Assembly: GCF_000739735.1 (NCBI RefSeq)
Contig: NZ_BBJF01000026.1
Coordinates: 1-57,336, forward strand
Direction of reading: 5' to 3'
Source of the DNA: Paraburkholderia ginsengisoli NBRC 100965
GTDB taxonomy: Bacteria; Pseudomonadota; Gammaproteobacteria; Burkholderiales; Burkholderiaceae
DNA: 57,336 bases
Positions 41,860-50,897 of the stretch are shown piece after piece (the stretch's first letter is position 1; the number at the start of each line of letters is the position of its first letter). The translations under genes and the position numbers were made by a program. The notes under the pieces are model-generated. The model saw nothing but the letters and a program-made list of their open reading frames with translations, did not search any database and had not been told where the DNA came from.

Positions 41860-42780
41860 TCACACCGGGTCCCAACTGAAGATGTCGGCGGATACGTCGA
41901 GCGAGTGGAACGCAGAGCGCAGCGCCGGCATCCCATGCTCAGCGATGCTCGCGGGCGTCCAGCCTTCGCCGCGATGCACGGAACGCACCGGGCGCGGCTG
42001 GCTCATCACGAAAATTTCGTTGTTGCGCACCGCGAAAATCTGGCCATTCACGTCGCGCGCCGTATCGCTCGCGAGGTAGACCGCGAGCGGCGCGATCTTC
42101 GCAGGCGTCATCTGCTTGATCTTGGCGACGCGCGCTTCCTGCTCCGCCGAATCGACCTTGATCGAACTGATCATGCGGCTCCACGCGAACGGCGCGATGC
42201 AGTTGGAACGCACACCGAACTTCTGCAAGTCGAGCGCAATCGATTTGGACAGGCCCGCAATGCCGAGTTTCGCCGCGCTGTAGTTGGCCTGCGCGAGATT
42301 GCCGATCAGCCCCGACGTCGACGTCATGTGCACGAACGCGCCCGATCCCTGTTCCTTGAAATGCGTGGCCGCGGCGCGCGATACGTTGTACGTGCCGTAC
42401 AGATGCACCTTGAGCACCGCGTCCCATTCGTCGCTGCTCATCTTGTGAAAGAAGCGGTCGCGCAGAATGCCTGCGTTGTTCACGACGCAATCCACGCGAC
42501 CGAATACGTCCAGAGCGTTCTGCACGATATGCTCCGCGCCTTGCGCATCGGCGACGCTATCGGTGTTGCTGGTCGCGCGGCCGCCGAACGCCGCGATTTC
42601 GTCGACCACGCTTTGTGCCGGCCCCGCATTGCGGCCTTCGCCTTCGAGCGTCGCGCCGATATCGTTGACCACCACCTGTGCGCCCTCACGCGCCATCAGC
42701 AGCGCGATATCGCGGCCGATGCCGCCGCCCGCGCCGGTTACGATCACCACCTTGCCCGCCATCATCTGTTGCGTCGTCAT
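41860..42780 (-). CDS. Short-chain dehydrogenase, MFE-2-like 3-hydroxyacyl-CoA dehydrogenase
   Basis: A 306-residue SDR with NAD-binding TGAGGGIG (residues 15-22), NNAG (101-104), catalytic Ser in MTSTSGLIG and Y167xxxK171 (ANYSAAK). The extended nucleotide loop VVVNDIGATLEGEGRNAGPAQSVVDEI is that of the dehydrogenase part of multifunctional enzyme type 2, which oxidises (R)-3-hydroxyacyl-CoA made by hydratase 2. This pairs well with the MaoC gene downstream. It is the first gene of the long minus-strand operon, with GAGGAG upstream of the ATG at 42780, and is divergent from lysR. Confidence 0.88.
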   Translation of the reverse strand: MTTQQMMAGKVVIVTGAGGGIGRDIALLMAREGAQVVVNDIGATLEGEGRNAGPAQSVVDEIAAFGGRATSNTDSVADAQGAEHIVQNALDVFGRVDCVVNNAGILRDRFFHKMSSDEWDAVLKVHLYGTYNVSRAAATHFKEQGSGAFVHMTSTSGLIGNLAQANYSAAKLGIAGLSKSIALDLQKFGVRSNCIAPFAWSRMISSIKVDSAEQEARVAKIKQMTPAKIAPLAVYLASDTARDVNGQIFAVRNNEIFVMSQPRPVRSVHRGEGWTPASIAEHGMPALRSAFHSLDVSADIFSWDPV

Positions 42781-42852
42781 GCGTGTCGCTCCTCGCTGTC
42801 TCATGTTTCGATGCAGCTTGACGCATCGTTCGCGCGAGGACAATTTGGATAT

Positions 42853-42871
42853 GCCGAAACCCCAATTCGGC
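42853..42871. promoter_or_regulatory. Candidate LysR operator for the catabolic operon
   Basis: A perfect interrupted palindrome GCCGAA-N7-TTCGGC lies in the 171-bp divergent gap between the SDR and lysR genes, 73 bp before the SDR start codon. It has the T-N11-A style symmetry expected of a LysR-type site. Confidence 0.5.
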
Positions 42872-42951
42872 TAGCATTAACCCGTACTTCGCCTAATGTC
42901 GCAAAGCGCGCGACGGCGCAATAATGGGCTTGCCCTCCAACGGACATCTCC

Positions 42952-43854
42952 ATGCATTTCGATCTCGTCGATCTCAAGCTCTTCATTCACATCGCGGAAG
43001 CAAGCAGCCTGACTCGCGGTGCGGAACGGGCACACCTGTCGTTGCCGGCGGCGAGCACGCGGATCAAGAATCTCGAAGAGCAGGTGAAGGTGAAGCTGCT
43101 GAGTCGCACGAGCCAGGGCGTCACGCTAACCGCGCCGGGCGAAACACTGCTGCTGCACGCACGGCGCGTGTTCCAGCAACTCGAAAAACTCACCGGCGAT
43201 CTGCAGGAGTACGCGCAAGGCGTGAAGGGTCACGTTCGCGTGTTCGCGAACACCACTGCGATGAGCGAGTTTCTGCCGGCGGTATTGCGCACGTATCTCG
43301 TGAATCATCCCGATGTGTACGTCGATATGCACGAGCGTCTGAGCCCGGACATCGTCAAAGCGGTGCAGGAAGGCACGATCGATATCGGTATCGTTGCGGG
43401 CAACGTGCGCACCGAGGGACTCGAGGTGATGCCTTACCGTCGCGATCGCCTGGTGCTCGCGACGGCATTGAGTCATCCACTTGCGCAGCACAAGAAGATC
43501 GATTTCGCCGCGACGCTCGACTACGATTTCATCGGACCGCCCGAAGCGAGTGCGATCTACGGCTTCCTCAAGCGCGCATCGGCGGACTTGCAACGCGCGA
43601 TGCGCTGGCGCATTCAGGTGAGCAACTTCGAAGCCGCATGCCGGATGATCGAAGCGAACATCGGCATCGGCGTACTGCCCGAAGGCACTGCGCGACGCCA
43701 CGCACAAACCATGGCGCTGCGCATCATTCCGCTCACCGACGAATGGGCGGTGCGCAAGCTGCAAATCTGCGTCGCCGATCGTCAGGCGCTGCCGCTGTTC
43801 GCCCGCAAGCTGGTCGACCTGCTGGTGGCCGATGGAATCGGCCGCCTCGAATAG
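42952..43854 (+). CDS. LysR-family transcriptional regulator
   Basis: A 300-residue LysR regulator, divergent from the thirteen-gene operon and so its probable activator. The HTH region reads LFIHIAEASSLTRGAERAHLSLPAASTRIKNLEE, and the effector domain contains FANTTAMSEFLPAVL, DIGIVAGNV and SNFEAACRMIEANIGIGVLPE. It is a clear paralogue of the LysR at 23178-24065. A CoA intermediate or the imported acid is the likely co-inducer, by analogy with other catabolic LysR proteins. It converges on livF with a 23-bp gap. Confidence 0.9.
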   Translation: MHFDLVDLKLFIHIAEASSLTRGAERAHLSLPAASTRIKNLEEQVKVKLLSRTSQGVTLTAPGETLLLHARRVFQQLEKLTGDLQEYAQGVKGHVRVFANTTAMSEFLPAVLRTYLVNHPDVYVDMHERLSPDIVKAVQEGTIDIGIVAGNVRTEGLEVMPYRRDRLVLATALSHPLAQHKKIDFAATLDYDFIGPPEASAIYGFLKRASADLQRAMRWRIQVSNFEAACRMIEANIGIGVLPEGTARRHAQTMALRIIPLTDEWAVRKLQICVADRQALPLFARKLVDLLVADGIGRLE

Positions 43855-43877
43855 ACGCTTCCGAATGAGCGCTTCTT

Positions 43878-44579
43878 TCAGCGCGCGAAATACATGTCGT
43901 GCAGCGTGTCCACGTCGACCTCGGCCGCGCGCGCGGACAGCGTGACCTTGCCGCCCTGCATCAGATACACCTGATCGGCCACCCGCAGCGCCATATTGGT
44001 GTTCTGCTCCACGAGCACGATGGTGCGCCCCTCGGCCTTCAGACGCGCGAGAATCTCGAACACTTCCTGCACCACGACCGGCGCGAGCCCGAGCGACGGC
44101 TCGTCGATCAACATCAATTGCGGCGACGACATCAGCCCGCGCCCGAGCGCCAGCATCTGCGCCTGTCCGCCGGATAACGTGCCCGCCGGCAACGCACGAC
44201 GCTCCTTGAGCAACGGAAACAGCGCGAACACTTCTTCGAGCTGAGTCTTCGCGGCGCCGCGGCGCGCTTTGGGAAACGCGCCGAGCATCAGGTTCTCTTC
44301 GATCGACATGTCGCGGAAAATCATCCGTCCTTCCGGCACCATCGCAATGCCGCGCTCCGGCAAATCCCACGTCGGCACGCCAGCCAATGACGCGCCGTCA
44401 TAGACGATCTGTCCGCGCTGCAGCGGCAGCAAGCCCATGATCGCGCGCAGCAGCGTGGTCTTGCCCGCGCCGTTCGGCCCGACGATCGTCGTCACTTCGC
44501 CTCGCGCCACGTTCAGCGACACGTCCCACAGCACGTTGATCGCACCATAGCCGGCTCGCACCGCGTTCATTTCAAGCAT
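43878..44579 (-). CDS. livF: Branched-chain amino acid-type ABC transporter ATPase LivF
   Basis: A 233-residue ATPase: Walker A GPNGAGKT near 34-41, signature LSGGQAQMLALGRGLM, Walker B LMLIDEP, and the LivF marker GIAMVPEGRMIFRDMSIEENL. Last gene of the transporter operon; its start overlaps the livG stop by 8 bp. Transporters of this family move amino acids but also aromatic and other organic acids and amides. Confidence 0.93.
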   Translation of the reverse strand: MLEMNAVRAGYGAINVLWDVSLNVARGEVTTIVGPNGAGKTTLLRAIMGLLPLQRGQIVYDGASLAGVPTWDLPERGIAMVPEGRMIFRDMSIEENLMLGAFPKARRGAAKTQLEEVFALFPLLKERRALPAGTLSGGQAQMLALGRGLMSSPQLMLIDEPSLGLAPVVVQEVFEILARLKAEGRTIVLVEQNTNMALRVADQVYLMQGGKVTLSARAAEVDVDTLHDMYFAR

Positions 44580-45300
44580 CGATCACCTCTCCGGTATAGC
44601 TCTTCACCACCGCCGGATCGCGGAATACTTCGGCGGGCGGACCATCGGCGATCAATTGGCCGAAGTTCAGCACGCACACGCGACGGCATAGATTCATCAC
44701 GGTTTCGATGTCGTGCTCGATGATCAGGATTCCGACCTGATAACGCTCGTGCACGTCCATCAACGTTTTCATGAAGCGGCGCTTGCTGGCGGTTTCTAGT
44801 CCACCGAGTACTTCGTCGAGCAGCAGCAGTTTCGGCGCTGTCGCGAGCGCCTTCGCGACTTCGAGCGCCTTCAGTTCGGTCAACGCAAGCTCGGTGGCCG
44901 CGTTGCGTTCCGCTTTGCCGCTCAGATCGAGAAACGAAAGAATCTCGTCGATGCGCGCGTGGTCCACCTGTCCCGCGCCGAAGCGTTGCGCGACGATCAG
45001 ATTCTCGCGCACCGTCAACTCATGCATCGGCTGCGGCACCTGGAACGTGCGGCCGATGCCGAACCGCGCGCGGCGATGCAGCGACGTCTTCAGCATATCC
45101 GCGCCTTCGAAGCTGATCGAGCCTTGCGTCGGCCGCACGAGCCCCGAGATCGCATTGAAGAGCGTGGTCTTGCCCGCGCCGTTCGGACCGACAAGACCGA
45201 CGAGATCGTTCTTGCCGACTTCCATCGACACGTCGTTGACCGCCGTGATGCCGCCAAAGCGGATCGTCACGTTGCGCAGTTGCAGTTCAGCTTGCTGCAT
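44572..45300 (-). CDS. livG: Branched-chain amino acid-type ABC transporter ATPase LivG
   Basis: A 242-residue ATPase with Walker A GPNGAGKT, the LivG-type insertion (LHRRARFGIGRTFQVPQPMHELTV) and Walker B LLLLDEV. The signature motif is weak: the stretch before Walker B reads TELALTELKALEVAKALA instead of LSxGQQR, a divergence seen in some HAAT ATPases and possibly reducing activity in this subunit. The ATG at 45300, with GAGG upstream, is preferred to GTG 45306. It overlaps livM. Confidence 0.9.
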   Translation of the reverse strand: MQQAELQLRNVTIRFGGITAVNDVSMEVGKNDLVGLVGPNGAGKTTLFNAISGLVRPTQGSISFEGADMLKTSLHRRARFGIGRTFQVPQPMHELTVRENLIVAQRFGAGQVDHARIDEILSFLDLSGKAERNAATELALTELKALEVAKALATAPKLLLLDEVLGGLETASKRRFMKTLMDVHERYQVGILIIEHDIETVMNLCRRVCVLNFGQLIADGPPAEVFRDPAVVKSYTGEVIDA

Positions 45301-46243
45301 ACGCACCTCGCTTGGGCTTTTTAAACGCCATCGCTGTAAGCCCGCCAGGACTGACGATGATCATCGCCACCAGCAGCATGCCGAGCACGATCTGATGCCC
45401 GGTGGGCAGCAAGTTCTTCAGGATCAACTGATCGACCAGATACACGACGACCGCGCCGGCCAATGGTCCGAAGATGGTCCGATAGCCGCCGAAGATCGCG
45501 GCGATGATCGGCACCACCGCCCACGACGAATTGAATGCGTAGTCCGGTTCGAGGAAGTTGATGTAGTGCGCGTTGAATGCGCCGACAAGACCCGTCATCA
45601 GCGCGGATAGCATCAGCATGGAGAGCTTGAGCATCACGCTGTTCACGCCGACTACGCGCGTCGCGTCTTCCGATTCGTGCATCGCCCGCAACGCGAGACC
45701 GATGTAGCTGCGCCGCAGGAAGTGATACGCAAGCGCGAACGCCAGCACGAGCGTGAGGATCACCAGGTAACCGCCGGTCTTCGAGCCGAAGTCGAAGCCC
45801 GCCACTTTCGGCAGGCTGGGAATGCTCGACAGGCCGCTCGAACCACCGGTGAGACCAGAGAACTGCGTCGCGAGAATGCGGAAGATCTGCGCATACGCGA
45901 GAATCGCCAGCGCGAAATAGGGGCCCTTCAGGCGCAGCGCGGGCAGCATCGCGAGCGACGCGACCACTGCGCCGGCACCGCCCGCCAGCATCGCGGGGAA
46001 CACGGGCCAACCGGCCTTGAGCGTCAGCAACGCCGAGATATACGAGCCGACGCCGAAGAACGCGCTATGCCCAAAGCTCACCATGCCGCCGAGATTGCCG
46101 AGCAGCGCCCAGGCCAGCGCGACGCCGGCAATCGTCAGCGAGGCAACCGCGAGACTCATCAGATACAGATCATGGCCGAGCGCGAACGGCACGCCGAAAT
46201 ACAGCGCCAGCACGAGCACGGCTAGCGAGAGATTGCGGGTCAT
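45287..46243 (-). CDS. livM: ABC transporter permease LivM
   Basis: A 318-residue inner-membrane permease with about nine or ten helices. The family motif GNLGGMVSFGHSAFFGVGSYISALL is near residue 49, and the EAA-like loop reads RSYIGLALRAMHESEDATRVVGVNSVMLKLS. It forms the channel with LivH. The start overlaps the livH stop by four bases. Confidence 0.92.
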   Translation of the reverse strand: MTRNLSLAVLVLALYFGVPFALGHDLYLMSLAVASLTIAGVALAWALLGNLGGMVSFGHSAFFGVGSYISALLTLKAGWPVFPAMLAGGAGAVVASLAMLPALRLKGPYFALAILAYAQIFRILATQFSGLTGGSSGLSSIPSLPKVAGFDFGSKTGGYLVILTLVLAFALAYHFLRRSYIGLALRAMHESEDATRVVGVNSVMLKLSMLMLSALMTGLVGAFNAHYINFLEPDYAFNSSWAVVPIIAAIFGGYRTIFGPLAGAVVVYLVDQLILKNLLPTGHQIVLGMLLVAMIIVSPGGLTAMAFKKPKRGAYAAS

Positions 46244-47112
46244 CCTCTTCTCCAGGCAACGCCGAACAGACCGTTCGGCAGCACATACAGCACCAGCAGA
46301 AACAGCAGCATGCCCGCCAGTTCCTGCAACGCCGAGCTATACAGCGTGACGGTCAGCGCCTCGGTGATGCCGAGCAGCATTGCGCCGAGCAGCACGCCCG
46401 GAATCGAACCGACACCCGCAAGCACGGTGATGATGAACGCCTTCACCGTCATCGCCTCGCCGATCGAAGGCTGGATCGCGCTGCTCGCGTACATCGCCAC
46501 GCCCGCGCACGATGCCAGCACGCCGGCCACGAGAAACGACACGAGTTCGGTCTTTTTCGGATTGATGCCCATCAGCCGCGCGGCGTCGCGATTGCTGGAA
46601 ATGGCGCGCACCGCGCGGCCATACCACGAGTGCGAAAGCCACCACCACAATGCGCCCATCAGCACGACGCTGATCCCGAACGACAGCAGTTCACTGCGCA
46701 TGCTCAGCACGTTGCCGAGCATCACGCTGTCCTGTAGCCACGCGGAATTGGTGGAGCGTACGTCGGCGCCCCAGATCAGCAGCACGCCGTTAGTCAGGAT
46801 GATGCCGAGCCCGTAGGTGAGAATCAGCGAGTTCAGTTCGCGATCGCGCGCAATCTTGCTGACCAGAAACCATGCCGCGCCGGCCGCCGCGCACACCACC
46901 GGAATCGCGGCCGGAATGGCGAACACCGGATTGATGCCGAGGCGCGTTTCGAACGAATACGCGATATACGCGGACAGCAGCACCAGTTCGCCGTGCGCAA
47001 GATTGATGATGCGCATCGCGCCGAACACCAGCGCGAGGCCGAGCGCGACGAGCGCATAGGCGCCGCCGACCAGCACGCCGGAGTAAAGCGATTGCAGGAT
47101 CAGATCGGTCAT
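46240..47112 (-). CDS. livH: ABC transporter permease LivH
   Basis: A 290-residue permease, beginning LILQSLYSGVLVGGAYALVALGLALVFGAMRIINLAHGEL, the LivH hallmark. The cytoplasmic coupling loop is RAISSNRDAARLMGINPKKTELVSFLVAG. About eight helices. It lies 58 bp after the binding-protein gene and overlaps livM. Confidence 0.93.
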   Translation of the reverse strand: MTDLILQSLYSGVLVGGAYALVALGLALVFGAMRIINLAHGELVLLSAYIAYSFETRLGINPVFAIPAAIPVVCAAAGAAWFLVSKIARDRELNSLILTYGLGIILTNGVLLIWGADVRSTNSAWLQDSVMLGNVLSMRSELLSFGISVVLMGALWWWLSHSWYGRAVRAISSNRDAARLMGINPKKTELVSFLVAGVLASCAGVAMYASSAIQPSIGEAMTVKAFIITVLAGVGSIPGVLLGAMLLGITEALTVTLYSSALQELAGMLLFLLVLYVLPNGLFGVAWRRG

Positions 47113-47170
47113 GACAACTCCTCGGTCGGCATGGAGGTGAGCAAACGCGGGGCGCGTTGCGAATGCGGCG

Positions 47171-48355
47171 TCACCACGGCTGCGCCGGATAGTTGAGCTT
47201 GCCGGTGGCCTTGTCCTTCGGCCAGATCACGACCACCTTGCCGTCCTGAATCTGCGCCATGTTGTTCAGGAACGCGGGGTTGTCGCCCTTGCTGTCGAAA
47301 CGCACGGTCCCGATCAGTGTGTCGAACGGTTGCGCGCGCAGTTCAGTGGCCACGCCGCCTTTCTTCAGTGTGCCTTTGTCGGCCGCACTCGCGAGCGCCT
47401 GGAACAGCACCATCGACTGCACATAGGAGAACTCGGCAAGATAGTCCGGGTCCTTGCTATAGGCCTTCTGATAAGCGGCGACGAATGCCTTGCCTTCCGG
47501 CGACGCGAATTGCACCGGATGCGGCAGCATCGCATTGCCGACCGTGTTGTTCACGAGGTCCGGAAACTCGCTCACCATCTTCGGCGTGGCGAGCGACCAG
47601 CAGCCGACCACAGCCTTCAATGGCGGCTTGAGCACTTTGGCCGCGCGCAGAATGCCGATGTAGTCGTTTTCGTAGCCCATCATCACCATCACGTCGGGCT
47701 TGTCCTGCAGCTTGATCTTGTTGACGATCGGCTTGAAGTCGGTCATCGCCGGATCGAACTCGTGCACCGTGACCTTGACGCCTTTCGCGGTGAGGGCGGC
47801 GGACACATCTTTGGAAAGATCGGTGGTCGCCTGCTTGGTCGACGAGACGATCGAAACGGACTTCACGTTCATGTCGGTCAGCAAGCCGACCATCGCTTTC
47901 GAATAGCCGGACGCGGGGCCCACGCGAAAGAAGTTCTTCAGTCCGCGCGAGGTCATCGCGCTATCCACGCCGCCCGACGTGATGTACACGAGCCCGGCCT
48001 TGTCGGCCGCTTCGGATGCGGGGCTCACCGAATTGGAACCGTAGCCGCCGGTAATCGCCAGCACGCCTTGCGACGCGAGCTTCTCCACTGCCGACACGGC
48101 TTTGGCCGGCTGCGCTTCGTCGTCGACAATCGTGAGCTTGACCGTGTGCTTGCCGTTGCGTTGGTTGAACACGTCGGCGGCGACCTTGATGCCTTCGAGC
48201 TGCGCGTTGCCGGCGCGCGCCATGCCGCCGGTCAGCGGCAATTCCACGCCGACCGGCAACTCGGCGGCTTGTGCCCACGCTGCGAGCGCGAGCGTTGAGA
48301 TGGCGGCGACGGTTTTGATCGATGCGGCCAGTGGCGCGGCAGTGCTGCGTTTCAT
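47171..48355 (-). CDS. ABC transporter periplasmic substrate-binding protein (first of two paralogues)
   Basis: A 394-residue LivK/AmiC-type binding protein with a signal peptide ending AAWAQAA-E (about residue 31). The mature part begins LPVGVELPLTGGMARAGNAQLEGIKVAADVFNQRNG, the normal start of type I periplasmic binding folds. It shares long stretches with the protein at 49595-50785 (TDFKPIVNKIKLQDKPD; GYENDYIGILRAAKVLKP). GGAG precedes the ATG at 48355. It delivers the ligand to LivHM; ligand unknown, likely an organic acid used by the adjacent pathway. Confidence 0.9.
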   Translation of the reverse strand: MKRSTAAPLAASIKTVAAISTLALAAWAQAAELPVGVELPLTGGMARAGNAQLEGIKVAADVFNQRNGKHTVKLTIVDDEAQPAKAVSAVEKLASQGVLAITGGYGSNSVSPASEAADKAGLVYITSGGVDSAMTSRGLKNFFRVGPASGYSKAMVGLLTDMNVKSVSIVSSTKQATTDLSKDVSAALTAKGVKVTVHEFDPAMTDFKPIVNKIKLQDKPDVMVMMGYENDYIGILRAAKVLKPPLKAVVGCWSLATPKMVSEFPDLVNNTVGNAMLPHPVQFASPEGKAFVAAYQKAYSKDPDYLAEFSYVQSMVLFQALASAADKGTLKKGGVATELRAQPFDTLIGTVRFDSKGDNPAFLNNMAQIQDGKVVVIWPKDKATGKLNYPAQPW

Positions 48356-48394
48356 GCGTGTCTCCATTGTCTTTTTTGTGCGTGGCTTGCTTCG

Positions 48395-49549
48395 TTACCG
48401 CGCCGCGGCCCGCATCATGTTGCGTGCGATCACGATCTGCTGAATCTGGCTGGTGCCTTCGTAAATCCGAAACAACCTCACGTCGCGATAGAAACGCTCA
48501 ACGCCGTAGTCGGCCATATAACCCGCGCCGCCATGAATCTGCACAGCGCGATCTGCGACCCGTCCGCACATTTCCGACGCGAACAGTTTCGCGCACGATG
48601 CCTCGGTGCTGACGTTCTCGCCGGCATCGCGTTTGCGCGCCGCGTCGAGCACCATGCAGCGCGCCGCGTACAGCTCCGTCTGACTGTCGGCGAGCATCGC
48701 CTGAATTAGCTGAAATTCGGCGATCGGCTGGCCGAACTGCTTGCGTTCCATCGCGTAGCGCAACGCATCGTCGAGCACGCGCTGCGCGACGCCCACGCAG
48801 ATCGCCGCGATATGAATGCGGCCTTTGTCGAGTACCTTCATCGCCGTCTTGAAGCCGACGCCTTCCTTGCCGCCGATCACGTTGTGCGCCGGCACGCGGC
48901 AGTTCTCGAAGATCACATCGCAGGTATGCGCGCCTTTCTGACCCATCTTGCGGTCGCGCTTACCGAAGCTGATACCCGGCGTGTCCGCTTCGACAATGAA
49001 TGCGCTAATACCGCTCGCACGCGGCTCGTCGGGATTGGTGCGCGCCATCAGCGTAAAAATGCCGGCTTGCGGTGCGTTGGTGATGAAGCGCTTCGTGCCG
49101 TTCACCACGTAGTGATCGCCATCACGCACAGCGCGCGTTTTCAGCGACGCGGCGTCCGAGCCCGATTCCGGCTCCGTCAATGCAAAGCTCGCAATCGTCG
49201 CGCCGCTCGCGAGCTTCGGCAGCCACTTCGCTTTCTGCTCGTCAGTGCCATCGATCACGATGCCTTGCGAGCCGATGCCGACCGTCGTGCCGATGATCGA
49301 GCGAAACGCGGGCGAGGTCTTGCCGAGTTCGAACATGACGAGCACTTCTTCCTCCATCGTCAGATCGAGGCCGCCGTATTGCTCGGGAATCGTCAGCCCG
49401 AAGAGGCCGAGCGCCTTCATGTCGTCGACGATATCGGCGGGAATCTCGTCGGTTTCGGCGACGCGCTCTTCGTTCGGCACGAGCCGCTCGCGCACGAAGC
49501 GCGCAACGTTGTCGAGCAGAACGTTCATGGTTTCCTGATCGCGGATCAT
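48395..49549 (-). CDS. Acyl-CoA dehydrogenase
   Basis: A 384-residue dehydrogenase with the canonical features: ASFALTEPESGSDAASLKTRA, VVNGTKRFITNAPQAG, GVAQRVLDDALRYAMERKQFGQPIAEFQ, and the catalytic glutamate in RLFRIYEGTSQIQQIVIAR. It oxidises a short- or medium-chain acyl-CoA and feeds ETF. It is placed between two binding-protein genes in the transporter operon, linking uptake with the first oxidation. ATG at 49549 with GAGG upstream; an internal ATG seven codons later is an alternative. Confidence 0.92.
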   Translation of the reverse strand: MIRDQETMNVLLDNVARFVRERLVPNEERVAETDEIPADIVDDMKALGLFGLTIPEQYGGLDLTMEEEVLVMFELGKTSPAFRSIIGTTVGIGSQGIVIDGTDEQKAKWLPKLASGATIASFALTEPESGSDAASLKTRAVRDGDHYVVNGTKRFITNAPQAGIFTLMARTNPDEPRASGISAFIVEADTPGISFGKRDRKMGQKGAHTCDVIFENCRVPAHNVIGGKEGVGFKTAMKVLDKGRIHIAAICVGVAQRVLDDALRYAMERKQFGQPIAEFQLIQAMLADSQTELYAARCMVLDAARKRDAGENVSTEASCAKLFASEMCGRVADRAVQIHGGAGYMADYGVERFYRDVRLFRIYEGTSQIQQIVIARNMMRAAAR

Positions 49550-49594
49550 CGCTGCATTACCTCTTTCGTGATGGCGTGTTGGACGGCGCGCGGC

Positions 49595-50785
49595 TTACCA
49601 CGGCACACCTGGATAGACGGGTTTGGCGGTCGCGTAGTCGGCGGGCCACACCACGGCGAGCTTGCCGTCGTGGGCGAACTGGCCCATGTGCGCGACGTAG
49701 CCGGGGTTGTCGCCGCGCGCGTCGAAGCTGACCTTGCCGAGGAAGGTCCCATCGCCGGCACTCTGACGCAGACTATCCGCGAGGCCGCCTTTGTCGAGCG
49801 TGCCGGCCTTCTGCGCGCGGGCAATCGCTTCGAACAGCAACTGCGCGTAAGCGAACGACGTCTGCGACTGATAGTTCGAATCGCTGTTGAAGAGCCGTTT
49901 GTAGGTATCGGAGAACTCGCGCTGATCAGCCGAGCGATAGTCCGCCGGGGAAGCGAGCACGGTCGCGCCGTACACGTTCGGCACCAGATCGGGAAACGAA
50001 GCGGCCATCTTCGGGCTCGCGAACGCCCACGGCGCGGCGATCGCCTTCAGGTTCGGCTTGAGCACTTTCGCGGCGCGCAGAATGCCGACGTAGTCGTTCT
50101 CGTAGCCGATCATCGCCATCGCGTCCGACTTGTCCTGCAGCTTGACCTTGTTGACGATCGGCTTGAAGTCGGTCATCGACGGGTCGAACGCGTGCAGCGT
50201 GGTCGTCATGCCTTTGGCCTTGAGCGCGTTGTCGAGTTGCTGGGCGAGGTCGCTCGTCGCGTCCTTCGTCGAGTAGACGATCGACACCGACTTCACGCCG
50301 AGTTGCTGGAACAGGCCGAGCATGCCCTTGGTATAACCGGGCGTGTTGCTGACGCGAAAGAAGTTCTTCAGGCCGCGGCGCACCATGTCGTCACTGGTGC
50401 CGCCTGAAGTCATGTAGACGATGCCGGCCTTGCTCGCCGCTTCGGACGCCGGACCCGCGCAATTGGAATTGGCCGCGCCTGCTATTGCGAGCACGTTTTG
50501 TGACGCGAGCTTCTCGACGGCGGCAACGGCCTTGGCCGGATTCGATTCGTCGTCGATCGCAACCAGCGTGACCTTGTTTTGCGGATTGCGGCGATTGTAG
50601 ACATCGGCGGCGACCTGGATGCCACGATACATTTCGGTGCCGGCCTGCGCGAGCGAACCGGTCAGCGGCAACTCGACGCCGACGCGCCATTCGGCAGCGT
50701 TTGCCCCGGCGCACACGCCGGCGAACAGGCTTGCACTGGCGAGAAAGCTCGCGGCCATCCGGCCGCGCAACGCGAACTGCTTCAT
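49595..50785 (-). CDS. ABC transporter periplasmic substrate-binding protein (second paralogue)
   Basis: A 396-residue binding protein with a signal peptide ending AGANA-A near residue 30. The mature start EWRVGVELPLTGSLAQAGTEMYRGIQVAADVYNRRNP parallels that of the 47171-48355 protein, and much of the core is shared, pointing to a duplication followed by divergence of the ligand pocket (AIAGAANSNCAGPASEAA here against AITGGYGSNSVSPASEAA there). It is the most upstream binding protein, with GGAGGAG before ATG 50785. Confidence 0.9.
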   Translation of the reverse strand: MKQFALRGRMAASFLASASLFAGVCAGANAAEWRVGVELPLTGSLAQAGTEMYRGIQVAADVYNRRNPQNKVTLVAIDDESNPAKAVAAVEKLASQNVLAIAGAANSNCAGPASEAASKAGIVYMTSGGTSDDMVRRGLKNFFRVSNTPGYTKGMLGLFQQLGVKSVSIVYSTKDATSDLAQQLDNALKAKGMTTTLHAFDPSMTDFKPIVNKVKLQDKSDAMAMIGYENDYVGILRAAKVLKPNLKAIAAPWAFASPKMAASFPDLVPNVYGATVLASPADYRSADQREFSDTYKRLFNSDSNYQSQTSFAYAQLLFEAIARAQKAGTLDKGGLADSLRQSAGDGTFLGKVSFDARGDNPGYVAHMGQFAHDGKLAVVWPADYATAKPVYPGVPW

Positions 50786-50897
50786 GTCTCCTCCGTAGCC
50801 TTGATTGGCCTGTTTTCGAGGTGCTGCTCCCGCCGCCGTGGTTGGCGATGAGCACGCCATGCCGCGCGGCGCGGCGGCATGGCGTGCTCGTGCGCTT

